Source of the DNA: Streptomyces luteolus | GTDB taxonomy: Bacteria > Actinomycetota > Actinomycetes > Streptomycetales > Streptomycetaceae | DNA length: 64,000 nucleotides | Reading direction: 5' to 3' | Assembly: GCF_029968015.1 (NCBI RefSeq) | Contig: NZ_JASCIS010000020.1 | Location: forward strand, 1 to 64,000 | Shown here: piece after piece, positions 32,536 to 40,901 of the stretch | How positions within the stretch are numbered: the stretch's first letter is position 1 | Layout: every line of letters starts with the position of its first letter | Program-made: the position numbers and the translations under genes | The notes under the pieces: model-generated | The model's database searches: none | Told to the model about the DNA's origin: nothing | What the model saw: the letters and a program-made list of their open reading frames with translations, nothing else

Positions 32536-32734
32536 CATGTGAGGGGACGAGTACCGGCCGGGGCGGCAGTGCAGCGTCTGTGCCCCGGCCGGGTCCCACA
32601 GCCCGGAATGCTCGCATCCGCCCAGCGCTCGGGAGCACTCATCGCCGCACGTGTCGGTGCGGCACCGACGGGCCCCTGGCCGGCGCCGTCTGCTGCCCGT
32701 GCAGCTGCACACCGAATGGGGAGAGAGCCAGCCC

Positions 32735-32877
32735 CTTCGCCGGTCTTCGACCTCGGCGACCATCACGCACTCGACGCCGCACGCACCGTCTCCACCGCAC
32801 CCACCCGCACAGCCATGGAACGCGCGCTGGACACAGCCACCTGGCTCGACCACTACCACCCCACCCTCAGGTACTGA
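32735..32877 (+). pseudogene. second copy of an asparagine synthase C terminus
   Basis: The frame reads FDLGDHHALDAAR, then MERALDTATWLDHYHPTLRY and stop. This matches the end of the asnB remnant at 31288 with changes (DLGDHH for GLFDHH; HYHP for HYQP). No upstream domains are present. The differences show it is not a perfect recent duplicate; a second degraded asnB or an old duplication is possible. Confidence 0.75.
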
Positions 32878-33302
32878 CCCCGCACCTGCGGGGACTCGAC
32901 CGAGCCACCGGCGGTGGACCGGCAAGAAGACCGAGCAAGAGCGGTGGCCCGCAGCGACCCGATGGGGATGGCGTCGATGGTGAGGGTGGTGTTGATGCCG
33001 AAGTTGCCGCCCGCACCACCGCAGCACGCGCGGAAGAGGTCCGGATTCTCGCTGGACCGGCTGACTCGGCGAGGCTGAGCGCCGAAGTGCCCGACATCGT
33101 GCACTCCGGCAGCCCACTCCTCCAAGAGGGCGCGGGCCCGTCGTTCACCCCGTTCACAACGGAGTTGGCAGACGACGGCGCGGTGAAAACGGGCGCACGG
33201 CCACTCCTGGCCGATGTGGGGTTCGGTCGGCGACCCGCGTCGGCCCACTCGGTCAGATGGATCACTTCGATACTGGCGGCCGCGAGCTGCTCGACGCCGT
33301 TG

Positions 33303-33338
33303 CAGTCGCAGTCGCAATCGCAATCGCAATCGCAATCG
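33303..33338. repeat. six tandem CARTCG hexamers
   Basis: CAGTCG twice, then CAATCG four times. It is too short a unit, and without spacers, to be a CRISPR array. Confidence 0.92.
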
Positions 33339-33443
33339 ACGAAGTGGACCCGCTCGCGCCAGGCGCTGACGACGCGGCCGATCCTGGCGTTGAGGACGCG
33401 TTGCGCGCAATCAGCCCCCCTGACGGGGCCGTTCCGCCCGGCA

Positions 33444-33460
33444 TGCCATTCGCGTGCCAT
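33444..33460. repeat. 17-bp repeat, also at 6529-6545
   Basis: Identical to the copy beside the tRNA-Gly remnant (TGCCATTCGCGTGCCAT). It may be an integrase arm-type site or scar, and could mark the right limit of the accessory stretch. Confidence 0.45.
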
Positions 33461-33749
33461 TCGCGACGTGTCACGGGGTCAACAGCGAGTACTAAGCACC
33501 CTCGAACGGCACGCTCGACAGGCATTGTTCGCCCTGGTCAACAGCATGATCACGAGCTGGATGCGGGTTGCAACAGGGCTGCTGTCGCGGGCAGTCGGGG
33601 TTTCCTGAACTCCTGTCCAGGACCGAACTACGCACGGCAGCACGGGAGTTCGAGCGCCCCTTCCGCCCGTGCGCCCATGCATCCGTGTATCCGTACAACC
33701 GCGCGTCCGTGCGCCCGCGTCTGTGGCCGCCCGGTTCCCGCGATGAGTT

Positions 33750-34169
33750 TCACGCTCCGTGCCGGGTCTCGATCTCGGTGATGAGGGCCTCGATGCGGGT
33801 CTTGATCGCGTCGCGGATCGGGCGGACGGAGTCGACGCCCTTGCCCGCGGGGTCATCGAGGGTCCAGTCGAGGTACTTCCTGCCCGGGAAGATCGGGCAG
33901 GCGTCGCCGCAGCCCATGGTGATGACGTAGTCGGAAGCCTGGACGGCCTCGGTGGTGAGGACCTTGGGCTCGGCGTCGGCGATGTCGACGCCGACCTCCT
34001 TCATGGCCTCGACCGCGGCCGGGTTGACCTGGTCGCCCGGGATCGAGCCGGCGGAGCGGACCTCGATGCGGTCGCCCGCGAGATGGCGGAGGAATCCGGC
34101 GGCCATCTGGGAGCGTCCGGCGTTGTGGACGCAGACGAAGAGGACGGAGGCGAGCGGAGCGGGGGGCAT
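33750..34169 (-). CDS. arsC: ArsC-type arsenate reductase (LMW phosphatase family)
   Basis: 139 residues. The P-loop CVHNAGRS (C-x5-R) sits at residues 13-20, as in thioredoxin- or mycothiol-linked arsenate reductases of the low-molecular-weight phosphatase fold. A second Cys pair, MGCGDACP, follows at about 85-92, and the acid DWTLDDPAG loop provides the general acid Asp. It reduces arsenate to arsenite for export. It is close to but divergent from the ArsR-Acr3 pair. Confidence 0.92.
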   Translation of the reverse strand: MPPAPLASVLFVCVHNAGRSQMAAGFLRHLAGDRIEVRSAGSIPGDQVNPAAVEAMKEVGVDIADAEPKVLTTEAVQASDYVITMGCGDACPIFPGRKYLDWTLDDPAGKGVDSVRPIRDAIKTRIEALITEIETRHGA

Positions 34170-34441
34170 GCGTTCTTCCTTCCGGGGTGGTTCAACAGGC
34201 GATCAGGGGTGGCTCAACAGGCGATGCGAGGGCCGGTAGTTCAGGCGCTCCAGAGGGTGCCGAGCAGGGTGATGACGTAGTCGGCGGAGCAGGCGCGCCC
34301 CAGTCGGCCCGGTCGACCCCGTCGCCCCGGCCGCCCGTCCGGTGCGCGAGGAGAGTGGCGGCCAGACGCTGAGCGGCCGAAGGGGCTCTACGAATCAGGC
34401 CGTGCTGGTGTCAGCTGCGAATGATGTGAGAGTATCAGCCC
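34170..34441. other. intergenic region between arsC and arsR
   Basis: A short minus-strand frame ends ACSADYVITLLGTLWSA near 34240, which could be the tail of a lost protein. The near-repeat TGGTTCAACAGGCGAT / TGGCTCAACAGGCGAT flanks 34187-34223. Otherwise nothing is seen. Confidence 0.35.
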
Positions 34442-34750
34442 ATGATGACGTCAGTCGACGCTGACCTGATCCGAGTCCTCGCCGACCCGCTCAGGCTGCA
34501 GATCGTGACCCTGCTCGCGCGCGAGACGCTGTGCACCACCCACCTCGTGGAGGAGACCGGCGCCCGGCAGACCAACCTCTCCAACCATCTGCGAGTGCTG
34601 CGCGAGGCCGGGGTCGTGGAGACCGAGCCGTGCGGGCGCTTCACCTACTACCGGCTCCGCCCGGACGTCATCGCCTCGCTCGCCGGCCAGTTCGCCGAGC
34701 TGGCCGAGACCGCCCGCGACGCCGCCGACAACAAGAGGGCCTGTCCGTGA
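34442..34750 (+). CDS. arsR: ArsR-family repressor of the acr3 operon
   Basis: 102 residues, compact winged helix. Recognition helix ARQTNLSNHLRVLREAGVVE, wing GRFTYYRL. Cysteines at ETLCTTH, EPCGRF and the terminal RACP are candidates for arsenite binding. The acr3 start overlaps its stop (GTGA), so repressor and pump are translated together. Expected to relieve repression when arsenite or antimonite binds. Confidence 0.92.
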   Translation: MMTSVDADLIRVLADPLRLQIVTLLARETLCTTHLVEETGARQTNLSNHLRVLREAGVVETEPCGRFTYYRLRPDVIASLAGQFAELAETARDAADNKRACP

Positions 34751-35847
34751 CCCGCACCGAAGCATCCGCTCCCACGACGACCGAGGAGTCCTCGGTCGTC
34801 GCGAAGCTGTCGACGCTCGACCGCTTCCTCGCCGTGTGGATCCTGCTCGCCATGGCCGTCGGCCTCGGGCTCGGCCGTCTGATCCCCGGCCTGAACGACG
34901 CGCTGGCCAAGGTGGAGATCGGCGGCATCTCGCTGCCGATCGCGCTCGGCCTGCTCGTGATGATGTATCCGGTGCTCGCCAAGGTCCGTTACGACAAGCT
35001 CGACGCCGTCACGGGCGACCGCAAGCTGATGGTCTCGTCGCTGGTGATCAACTGGATCCTCGGCCCGGCGGTGATGTTCGCGCTCGCCTGGATCTTCCTG
35101 CCGGACCTGCCCGCGTACCGCACCGGCCTGATCATCGTCGGCCTCGCCCGCTGCATCGCCATGGTGATCATCTGGAACGACCTGGCCTGCGGCGACCGCG
35201 AGGCCGCCGCCGTTCTCGTCGCCCTCAACTCGGTCTTCCAGGTCATCGCGTTCGGCCTGCTCGGCTGGTTCTACCTCGACCTGCTGCCGCGGTGGCTCGG
35301 CCTCGGCGACGGCCAGGGGCTCGACGTCCCCGTCTGGCACATCGCCCTGAACGTGATCGTCTTCCTCGGCGTCCCGCTCGTCGCCGGCTTCCTCACCCGC
35401 CGCATCGGCGAGAAGCGGCTCGGCCGCGAGCGCTACGAGTCCGACTTCCTGCCGAGGATCGGCCCTTGGGCGCTGTACGGCCTGCTCTTCACGATCGTCA
35501 TCCTCTTCGCCCTGCAGGGGAAGACGATCACCTCGCAGCCGGTCGACGTCATCCGGATCGCGCTTCCGCTCCTCGTCTACTTCGCGGTCATGTTCTTCGG
35601 CACCTTCCTGCTCGGCAAGGCCATCGGCCTCACGTACGAACGCACCACGACCCTCGCGTTCACCGCGGCGGGCAACAACTTCGAACTGGCCATCGCCGTC
35701 GCCATCGCCACCTTCGGCGTCACCTCCGGCCAGGCTCTCTCCGGGGTCGTCGGGCCGCTGATCGAGGTGCCGGTACTGGTCGCGCTCGTGTACGTGGCGC
35801 TGGCCTGGCGCAAGAAGTTCGCGCCGCCCGCGATCACCCGGACATGA
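34747..35847 (+). CDS. acr3: Acr3-type arsenite efflux permease
   Basis: 366 residues, ten membrane helices. Family motifs: LGLLVMMYPVLAKVRYDKL, NWILGPAVMFALAWIFLPD, GLARCIAMVIIWNDLACGD with the essential Cys of Acr3 in helix 4, and FTAAGNNFELAIAVAIATFG. It exports arsenite using membrane potential. The N-terminal 20 residues before LSTLDRFLAVW are a disordered cytoplasmic tail. Translationally coupled to arsR. Confidence 0.95.
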   Translation: MTRTEASAPTTTEESSVVAKLSTLDRFLAVWILLAMAVGLGLGRLIPGLNDALAKVEIGGISLPIALGLLVMMYPVLAKVRYDKLDAVTGDRKLMVSSLVINWILGPAVMFALAWIFLPDLPAYRTGLIIVGLARCIAMVIIWNDLACGDREAAAVLVALNSVFQVIAFGLLGWFYLDLLPRWLGLGDGQGLDVPVWHIALNVIVFLGVPLVAGFLTRRIGEKRLGRERYESDFLPRIGPWALYGLLFTIVILFALQGKTITSQPVDVIRIALPLLVYFAVMFFGTFLLGKAIGLTYERTTTLAFTAAGNNFELAIAVAIATFGVTSGQALSGVVGPLIEVPVLVALVYVALAWRKKFAPPAITRT

Positions 35848-35872
35848 CCTCGCCCCCGGCGGCTGATCGTGT

Positions 35873-36250
35873 TCACGCGGCGGGACGCAGGGTCAGCAGC
35901 CTGCCCATCGCCGCGAGTACGGACGGCTCGACCCGGTAGTACACCCAGGTGCCGCGCCGCTCGGAGGTGAGCAGGCCCGCTTCCTTGAGCTTCTTCAGGT
36001 GGTGGGAGACGGTCGGCTGCGAGACACCCACGTCGGAGATGTCGCAGACGCAGGCCTCCCCGCCCTCGTGGGAGGCGACGAGCGAGAACAGCCGCAGCCG
36101 TACCGGGTCGCCGAGCGCCTTGAACATGCGGGCCGCGGTATCCGCCTCCTCGGCGGAGAACGGCCGCTCGGTCAGCGGAGGGCAGCACGGTGCGGTGTCC
36201 TGGCCGACGGGTTCGAGCAGCGGCAACACCTTGGCGTTCGCGTTCGACAT
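35873..36250 (-). CDS. arsR: ArsR-family repressor with CxC arsenic site
   Basis: 125 residues. The winged helix includes GVSQPTVSHHLKKLKEAGLL. The metalloid site is EACVCDISD, the classical ELCVCDL-type motif at the start of the recognition helix, and an N-terminal APCCPP adds two more thiols. I chose the ATG at 36250; the open frame goes further but crosses the operator repeats. Box 1 begins 6 bases upstream of the start and no Shine-Dalgarno is visible, so the message may be leaderless. It is divergent from arsI. Confidence 0.92.
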   Translation of the reverse strand: MSNANAKVLPLLEPVGQDTAPCCPPLTERPFSAEEADTAARMFKALGDPVRLRLFSLVASHEGGEACVCDISDVGVSQPTVSHHLKKLKEAGLLTSERRGTWVYYRVEPSVLAAMGRLLTLRPAA

Positions 36251-36255
36251 GCGTC

Positions 36256-36276
36256 TATGTTGACACATGTCGAAGT
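36256..36276. promoter_or_regulatory. arsenic operator box 1
   Basis: TATGTTGAC-ACAT-GTCGAAGT. It shares TATGTTGAC and TCGAAGT with box 2. It abuts the ArsR start, so binding would block that gene directly. Confidence 0.7.
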
Positions 36277-36319
36277 AAGGAGGGGGCCCGGCCCGCCCTC
36301 GCTTAATTCCATGGATGTC

Positions 36320-36340
36320 TATGTTGACGTTCATCGAAGT
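36320..36340. promoter_or_regulatory. arsenic operator box 2
   Basis: TATGTTGAC-GTTC-ATCGAAGT, in the same orientation as box 1 and 64 bases away. Confidence 0.72.
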
Positions 36341-36363
36341 GGGTGCCATGCTGGTGAACACGC

Positions 36364-36384
36364 TACATCGACAGTTATCGAAAC
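36364..36384. promoter_or_regulatory. arsenic operator box 3
   Basis: TACATCGAC-AGTT-ATCGAAAC, a diverged copy 44 bases after box 2 and 45 bases before the arsI start. Confidence 0.6.
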
Positions 36385-36428
36385 AAGGCATGCCCGCCCG
36401 CGCCCACGACCACCACAGGAGGAACGCC

Positions 36429-36872
36429 ATGTCCCGCGTCCAACTGGCTCTGCGCGTGCCCGACCTCGAAGCCTCGATCGCCTTCTACGGCAAGCTGTTC
36501 GACGCCGAACCGGCCAAACTCCGCGACGGCTACGCCAACTTCGCCCTCACCGAACCCCCGCTCAAGCTCGTCCTCATCCAGGGCGAGCCCGGGCAGGACA
36601 CCCGCATGGACCACCTCGGCGTCGAAGTCGCCTCCACCGAGGCCGTCCACACGGCCACCACCCGCCTCGGCGGCCGAGGGCTCGACACCACGGTGGAGAA
36701 CGACACCACTTGCTGCTACGCCCTCCAGGACAAGGTCTGGGTGCACGGCCCCGGAAAGGAACCCTGGGAGGTCTACGTCGTCAAGGCGGACGCCGACACC
36801 CTCACCAGGCAACCCCGGAGCGCCTGTTGCGCCAAGGAGCCCGCGGCGCCGGAGGCCGGCGGCTGCTGCTGA
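36429..36872 (+). CDS. arsI: ArsI/CadI-family vicinal-oxygen-chelate protein
   Basis: 147 residues. A glyoxalase/VOC fold with two beta-alpha-beta units: MSRVQLALRVPDLEASIAFY and DHLGVEVASTEAVHTATTRL. The Cys pair in NDTTCCYALQDKVWVHGPG is the arsenical-binding CC of ArsI C-As lyases, which demethylate organoarsenicals; CadI proteins share it. The tail is Cys-rich (SACCAKE, EAGGCC). The ATG 36429 follows a GGAGGA ribosome site. Control by the divergent ArsR through the three boxes is likely. Confidence 0.88.
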   Translation: MSRVQLALRVPDLEASIAFYGKLFDAEPAKLRDGYANFALTEPPLKLVLIQGEPGQDTRMDHLGVEVASTEAVHTATTRLGGRGLDTTVENDTTCCYALQDKVWVHGPGKEPWEVYVVKADADTLTRQPRSACCAKEPAAPEAGGCC

Positions 36873-36921
36873 GCGACACGCGGGCCGATCCTCACGCGGC
36901 TGGGCCGCGTCCGTACGCCAC

Positions 36922-38154
36922 TCACCTGCCGTCCCCCCGTGCCACCGCCGCCGCGTCCCGTCTGAACGCCCACTCCATCTTCGGTTCCATGGCCCAGCGG
37001 AACATGCGCTGGACCGGTGGGGTGCACAGGGCTGTGATGAGGGCGGCGGCGAAGAGGGTGAGGGCGATCGCGCCGAGGGGGGTGTGGACCCAGTCCACTT
37101 CGTACCAGTCCCAGAAGCGGGAGCCCTTGGCGAGGAAGCCGTGCAGGAGGTAGCCGTACAGCGTGCCCGCGCCGAGGGCCGTGACCCACATGTGGCGGCC
37201 CGGGACCCAGGCGAAGAAGCAGGCGACCAGAATCAGCGAGCAGGCGAACATGCCGAGCGTCATCGGCAGTCCGACCCAGCCGGGGACGCCGAGTTCCTGG
37301 GCGCTGTCGCGGCGGTAGAACCAGGCGGCGTTCATGCGGGGGGCCGCCCAGTACGCGAAGACGAGTGCCGAGGCCATGACCGGGAGGGCCAGGATGCGCA
37401 CCTCGCGGCGGCGGACCAGGCGGAAGTGCTCGGGCTTCAGGGACAGGCCGAGGACGAAGAACGGCAGGAACTGCAGGACGCGTTGGAGGTCGAGGTCGTC
37501 GCCGATGTCGGGCGAGACGGAGGCCAGGACCGCGATCGCGAGCGAGAGGGGCAGCGGCCAGCGGACGAGTTTCCACAGGGGTGTGGTCAGGCGCCAGATG
37601 AACAGGGCCGCGAGGAACCACACCAGGTACCAGGGGTCGAGCAGGCTGATCGGGTGGGTCGGGTCGTCGTTGGCCCAGCGTTTGAAGAGCGAGTACGCGA
37701 CCTCGAAGAGGACGTACGGCACGGCGACACCGGTGACCAGGCGCTTGAGGCGGTTCGGTGACGCGTCGAAGCTGCGCGAGAAGTAGCCGGAGATGATGAT
37801 GAACGCCGGCATGTGGAACGTGTAGACGGCGATGTAGAGCGCGGCGGCCGCACGGCTGTCGTCGCGTAGCGGCTCCCAGGCGTGGCCCATCGCGACCAGG
37901 ACGATCGCGAGGTACTTCGCGTTGTCGAAGAACGCGTCCCGCTGCTTGCCGGGTTTCGGTGCCGGAGCGTTGTCGGCCGCGGTGGCCGCGGCTCTTCGGG
38001 GCGTCTCGCTCCCCTGTGTCGTGCGGGCCGGAGGCAGGGGCGCTCCGGCTCGGTCGAGTGTGCGCGGCATCCCACTCAGGGGTCTCCCGGAGGCAACCCG
38101 GAGCGGTGAAGCTGCGTCTTCTTGGAATTGGGGGTTGGATTCGGCGCGAGACAT
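36922..38154 (-). CDS. acyltransferase-3 family membrane protein
   Basis: 410 residues from the ATG at 38154. The first 75 residues are disordered. Ten helices follow, with the family motifs FFDNAKYLAIVLVAMGHAWE (conserved His) and FHMPAFIIISGYFSRS near the second helix. Such enzymes move acyl groups onto sugars or wall polymers at the membrane. The specific acceptor cannot be told. It sits between the arsenic genes and the CNNM block and is not obviously linked to either. Confidence 0.88.
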   Translation of the reverse strand: MSRAESNPQFQEDAASPLRVASGRPLSGMPRTLDRAGAPLPPARTTQGSETPRRAAATAADNAPAPKPGKQRDAFFDNAKYLAIVLVAMGHAWEPLRDDSRAAAALYIAVYTFHMPAFIIISGYFSRSFDASPNRLKRLVTGVAVPYVLFEVAYSLFKRWANDDPTHPISLLDPWYLVWFLAALFIWRLTTPLWKLVRWPLPLSLAIAVLASVSPDIGDDLDLQRVLQFLPFFVLGLSLKPEHFRLVRRREVRILALPVMASALVFAYWAAPRMNAAWFYRRDSAQELGVPGWVGLPMTLGMFACSLILVACFFAWVPGRHMWVTALGAGTLYGYLLHGFLAKGSRFWDWYEVDWVHTPLGAIALTLFAAALITALCTPPVQRMFRWAMEPKMEWAFRRDAAAVARGDGR

Positions 38155-38291
38155 CCCCGGCACCTTAGCCAGCGGCGCCAACTTCCGTACATCCTCCGTG
38201 CGTGTGGGTTTCGACACGCATGTAGAAGTGGTGTGGAACGCCCCGGGCCCGGCCCGGGGCGTCTGTGCGGGACACGGCGTTCTCGGACCGC

Positions 38292-39314
38292 TCAGGCGGC
38301 GGGGCTCGGCTCCATCAGCCGGGCCAGCAGGTCGTCGAGGCTGACCAGGCCGGCCAGGCGGCCGGAGTCGTCGCTGACGACGGCGAGCGTGGAGCGGCGC
38401 CTGCGCAGTTCGTCGACGGCCCGGGCGATGGTGTCGCCGGGCGCGAGTTCCGGTACCGGACGCGCCAGATGGCGGGCGTCGAGGTCCCGGCCGTGAGCGC
38501 GGGCGACCATCGCGTCGCGAGCGTGCACCGAGCCGAGGACGGCGGCGGCGTCGAGGACGAGCAGCCGGGTGCGGTCGCTGTCCGTCGCCACCCGGAGGAT
38601 CTCCTCGATGCCCGCCGTCGCCGGTACCGAGGTGATCCGGTCCGCCGGGGTCATCAGGTCGCTGACCGGGGTCTGCGGCTGGGTGAGCGAGCTCGTGATG
38701 AGCCCGGCGTCGTCCGCGGTGATGAGTCCGAGGCGCTCCGACTCCTCGACCAGGTGCGTGAGTTGCTCGCGGTTGTGGACCGAGGCCAGCTCGTCGCGCG
38801 GGGTCACACGGCACAGCCGTACCAGCGCGTTGCTGACTCTGTTGAGGAGCCGGATGAGGGGGCGTACCGCTGTGACCACGGCGCGGAAGGGCGGGGTGAG
38901 GAGCATCGCGGAGCGTTCGGGGTGGGCGATGGCCCAGGACTTCGGGGCCATCTCGCCGAGCACCATGTGCAGGAACACCACGACGACCATGGCCACGGCG
39001 AAGGCGATGCCGTAGCTGAGGCCGGCGGGCAGGCCGAGCTTCTCCAGGAGCGGGTCGAGCCGGTGCGAGATCGCCGGCTTGGAGATCGAGCCGAGCCCCA
39101 ACGTGCAGATGGTGATGCCGAGTTGGGCACCGGCGAGCATCAGCGAGAGCTCCCGCATGCCGGCGAGCGCGGACTTCGCGCCGCGCCGGCCGTCGGCTGC
39201 GGCCTGTTCCATGCGGTGCCGCTTGGCCGCGACGAGCGCGAATTCCGCGGCGACGAAGAAGCCGCTGCCGATGAGGAGCAGGAGCGTGACGAAGAGAGCC
39301 AAGGGGAAGCTCAT
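38292..39314 (-). CDS. CNNM/CorC-family membrane protein, short type (copy 2)
   Basis: 340 residues. The DUF21 transmembrane domain covers 1-190 (FFVAAEFALVAAKRHRMEQA, AQLGITICTLGLGSISKP, LGEMAPKSWAIAHPER), followed by a CBS pair at about 205-335 (PVSDLMTPADRITSVPATAG; RLAGLVSLDDLLARLMEP). The C-terminal CorC/HlyC domain is absent, as in 40902-41924. The family handles Mg2+ or Co2+ balance in bacteria. The ATG overlaps the stop of the long-type gene. It is the last of four related genes. Confidence 0.9.
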   Translation of the reverse strand: MSFPLALFVTLLLLIGSGFFVAAEFALVAAKRHRMEQAAADGRRGAKSALAGMRELSLMLAGAQLGITICTLGLGSISKPAISHRLDPLLEKLGLPAGLSYGIAFAVAMVVVVFLHMVLGEMAPKSWAIAHPERSAMLLTPPFRAVVTAVRPLIRLLNRVSNALVRLCRVTPRDELASVHNREQLTHLVEESERLGLITADDAGLITSSLTQPQTPVSDLMTPADRITSVPATAGIEEILRVATDSDRTRLLVLDAAAVLGSVHARDAMVARAHGRDLDARHLARPVPELAPGDTIARAVDELRRRRSTLAVVSDDSGRLAGLVSLDDLLARLMEPSPAA

Positions 39315-40765
39315 ACGGTGGTCTCCTCACCGGGCGTGTCACCGGGTGTGTCATCGGGTGTGTCACCGGGCGTATCGCTGGAATTGTCACCGGGCCTGCC
39401 ACCGGACGCGTCACCGGACGCGTCACCGGACGCGTCACCGGACGCGTCACCGGACCTGTGCGGCAGACGCTCGATGCGGACCCGTTCGGGCACATGACGG
39501 TCCAGGCGCAGTACGGCGATGAGCGCGCGGTCGCCGTCGTCGAGGTCCACGGTGACGCGGTCGCCGATGGTGGGGAAGCGGCCGAGCCGGTCCACGACGA
39601 GCCCGGCGACCGTGTCGTAGTCGTCCTCCTCCGGCAGGGCGACACCGGTCGCGTCGGCCACCTCGTCGAGGCGGCGCCCGGCGTCCACGAGCCAGCCGGA
39701 GCCGTCGGCCACCGCGACATGGACCACACGGTCGCTCTCGTCGGCGATGTCCCCGACCAGTTCCTCGGCGATGTCCTCGTACGTCACGATGCCCGCCACG
39801 CCGCCGTGTTCGTCGAGGACGACGGCGAACTCGTCGTCGCGCTCGCGCATCTGCTCCACGGCAGCGGGCAGCGGCAGCGTGTCGGGCAGCAGCAGGGGGC
39901 GCCGGGCGAGCTCCGCCGCGGTCGTGCGGCCGATGCTGTCGGCGGGCAGCGCCATGAGTTCGCGTACGCCGAGGACGCCCGTGACGTCGTCCGGGTGGTC
40001 CCCGAGCACCGGGTAGTTGGAGTGGCCGTGCCGGGCGATCAGGTCCACCGCTTCGGCGGCCGTCGCGTCCTCGCGTACGAAGAAGGCGTCGACGCGGGGC
40101 ACCATCACCTCGGCGAGCGTGCGCTCGGAGAAGTCGAGGGCGTGGTCGAGGAGTTCGGCCGTCTCGCGCGGCAGCTGCCCGTGTTCGTGGGACTCGCCGA
40201 TGAGGTGGCTCAACTCCTCCAGGGTGGCGCCGTGGTGCAGCTCCTCCACCGGTTCGATGCCGACCTTGCGCAGGATCTTGTTCGCGGCGCCGTCGAAGAC
40301 GTGCACCACCGGTCCCACGACCTTCAGGTACGCGAGCGTGGAAGCGGCAAGGGACTTCGCGAGGCGCTCCGGCACCGCGAGTGCGAGGTTCTTCGGGGCG
40401 AGTTCACCGAGCACCATCTGCAGCACGGTGGCCACCACGAAGCCGGTGACGACGGAGATCACCGAGACCGCTCCGGCCGGCATCCCGGTGCCCTCCAGGG
40501 CGGGCGTGAGCAGCGCGGACACGGACGGCTCGGCGAGGAAGCCGACGACCAGACCGGTCACCGTGATGCCCAACTGCGCGCCGGACAGCATGAACGAGAG
40601 CCTGCCCAGGACCTGCACCGCGCGGGCCGCCCGCCGGTCGCCCGCCTCGGCCTCACGGGCGAGGGCGAGGCGGTCGGCGGCGACGTAGGCGAACTCCTGG
40701 GCCACGAAGTAGCCGGTGCCGGCGGTCAGGACGAGCACGGCGAGCAGGCCGAGGAGCGCGCTCAC
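39311..40765 (-). CDS. CNNM/CorC-family membrane protein, long type (copy 2)
   Basis: 484 residues. DUF21 domain at 1-190 (AQLGITVTGLVVGFLAEPSV; LGELAPKNLALAVPERLA), CBS pair at 205-335 (LAEVMVPRVDAFFVREDATA; EFAVVLDEHGGVAGIVTYED), CorC_HlyC domain at 345-440. The final 40 residues are two low-complexity repeats, SGDA units then TPGD/TPDD units, encoded by 12-bp tandem repeats at about 39400-39456. The tail is absent from the paralog at 41921. The GTG start is 137 bases after the previous gene. Confidence 0.9.
   Translation of the reverse strand: MSALLGLLAVLVLTAGTGYFVAQEFAYVAADRLALAREAEAGDRRAARAVQVLGRLSFMLSGAQLGITVTGLVVGFLAEPSVSALLTPALEGTGMPAGAVSVISVVTGFVVATVLQMVLGELAPKNLALAVPERLAKSLAASTLAYLKVVGPVVHVFDGAANKILRKVGIEPVEELHHGATLEELSHLIGESHEHGQLPRETAELLDHALDFSERTLAEVMVPRVDAFFVREDATAAEAVDLIARHGHSNYPVLGDHPDDVTGVLGVRELMALPADSIGRTTAAELARRPLLLPDTLPLPAAVEQMRERDDEFAVVLDEHGGVAGIVTYEDIAEELVGDIADESDRVVHVAVADGSGWLVDAGRRLDEVADATGVALPEEDDYDTVAGLVVDRLGRFPTIGDRVTVDLDDGDRALIAVLRLDRHVPERVRIERLPHRSGDASGDASGDASGDASGGRPGDNSSDTPGDTPDDTPGDTPGEETTV
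39399..39457. repeat. 12-bp coding repeats near the end of a CNNM gene
   Basis: The unit TCACCGGACGCG recurs about four times, with diverged TCACCGGGTGTG units continuing to 39325. It encodes Ser-Gly-Asp-Ala repeats at the protein's C terminus. Confidence 0.85.
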
Positions 40766-40901
40766 CGCTCACCGGCCTGCTGGGTGGTACGGCCCCGTAC
40801 GGCGGGGCGGGACGGCCCGGACGAGCGTCCTGGGGCTGCGGGGTCCGTCGATGTGGCGGACACGGGCTGCTCCGATCATTGAAGGTGGAGGGTAGAGGGG
40901 C

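Larger units (their letters stand above)
32878..33749. other. no supported gene; repeats only
   Basis: I find no coding frame with recognisable product. The stretch contains the CARTCG array and the 17-bp repeat shared with 6529. Confidence 0.5.

Noticed and set aside
33303..33338. possible CRISPR array
   Set aside because: Units are six bases with no spacers.
38155..39729. N-terminal extension of the acyltransferase frame
   Set aside because: The upstream part is opposite-frame reading of the CNNM genes. The protein begins at the ATG at 38154.
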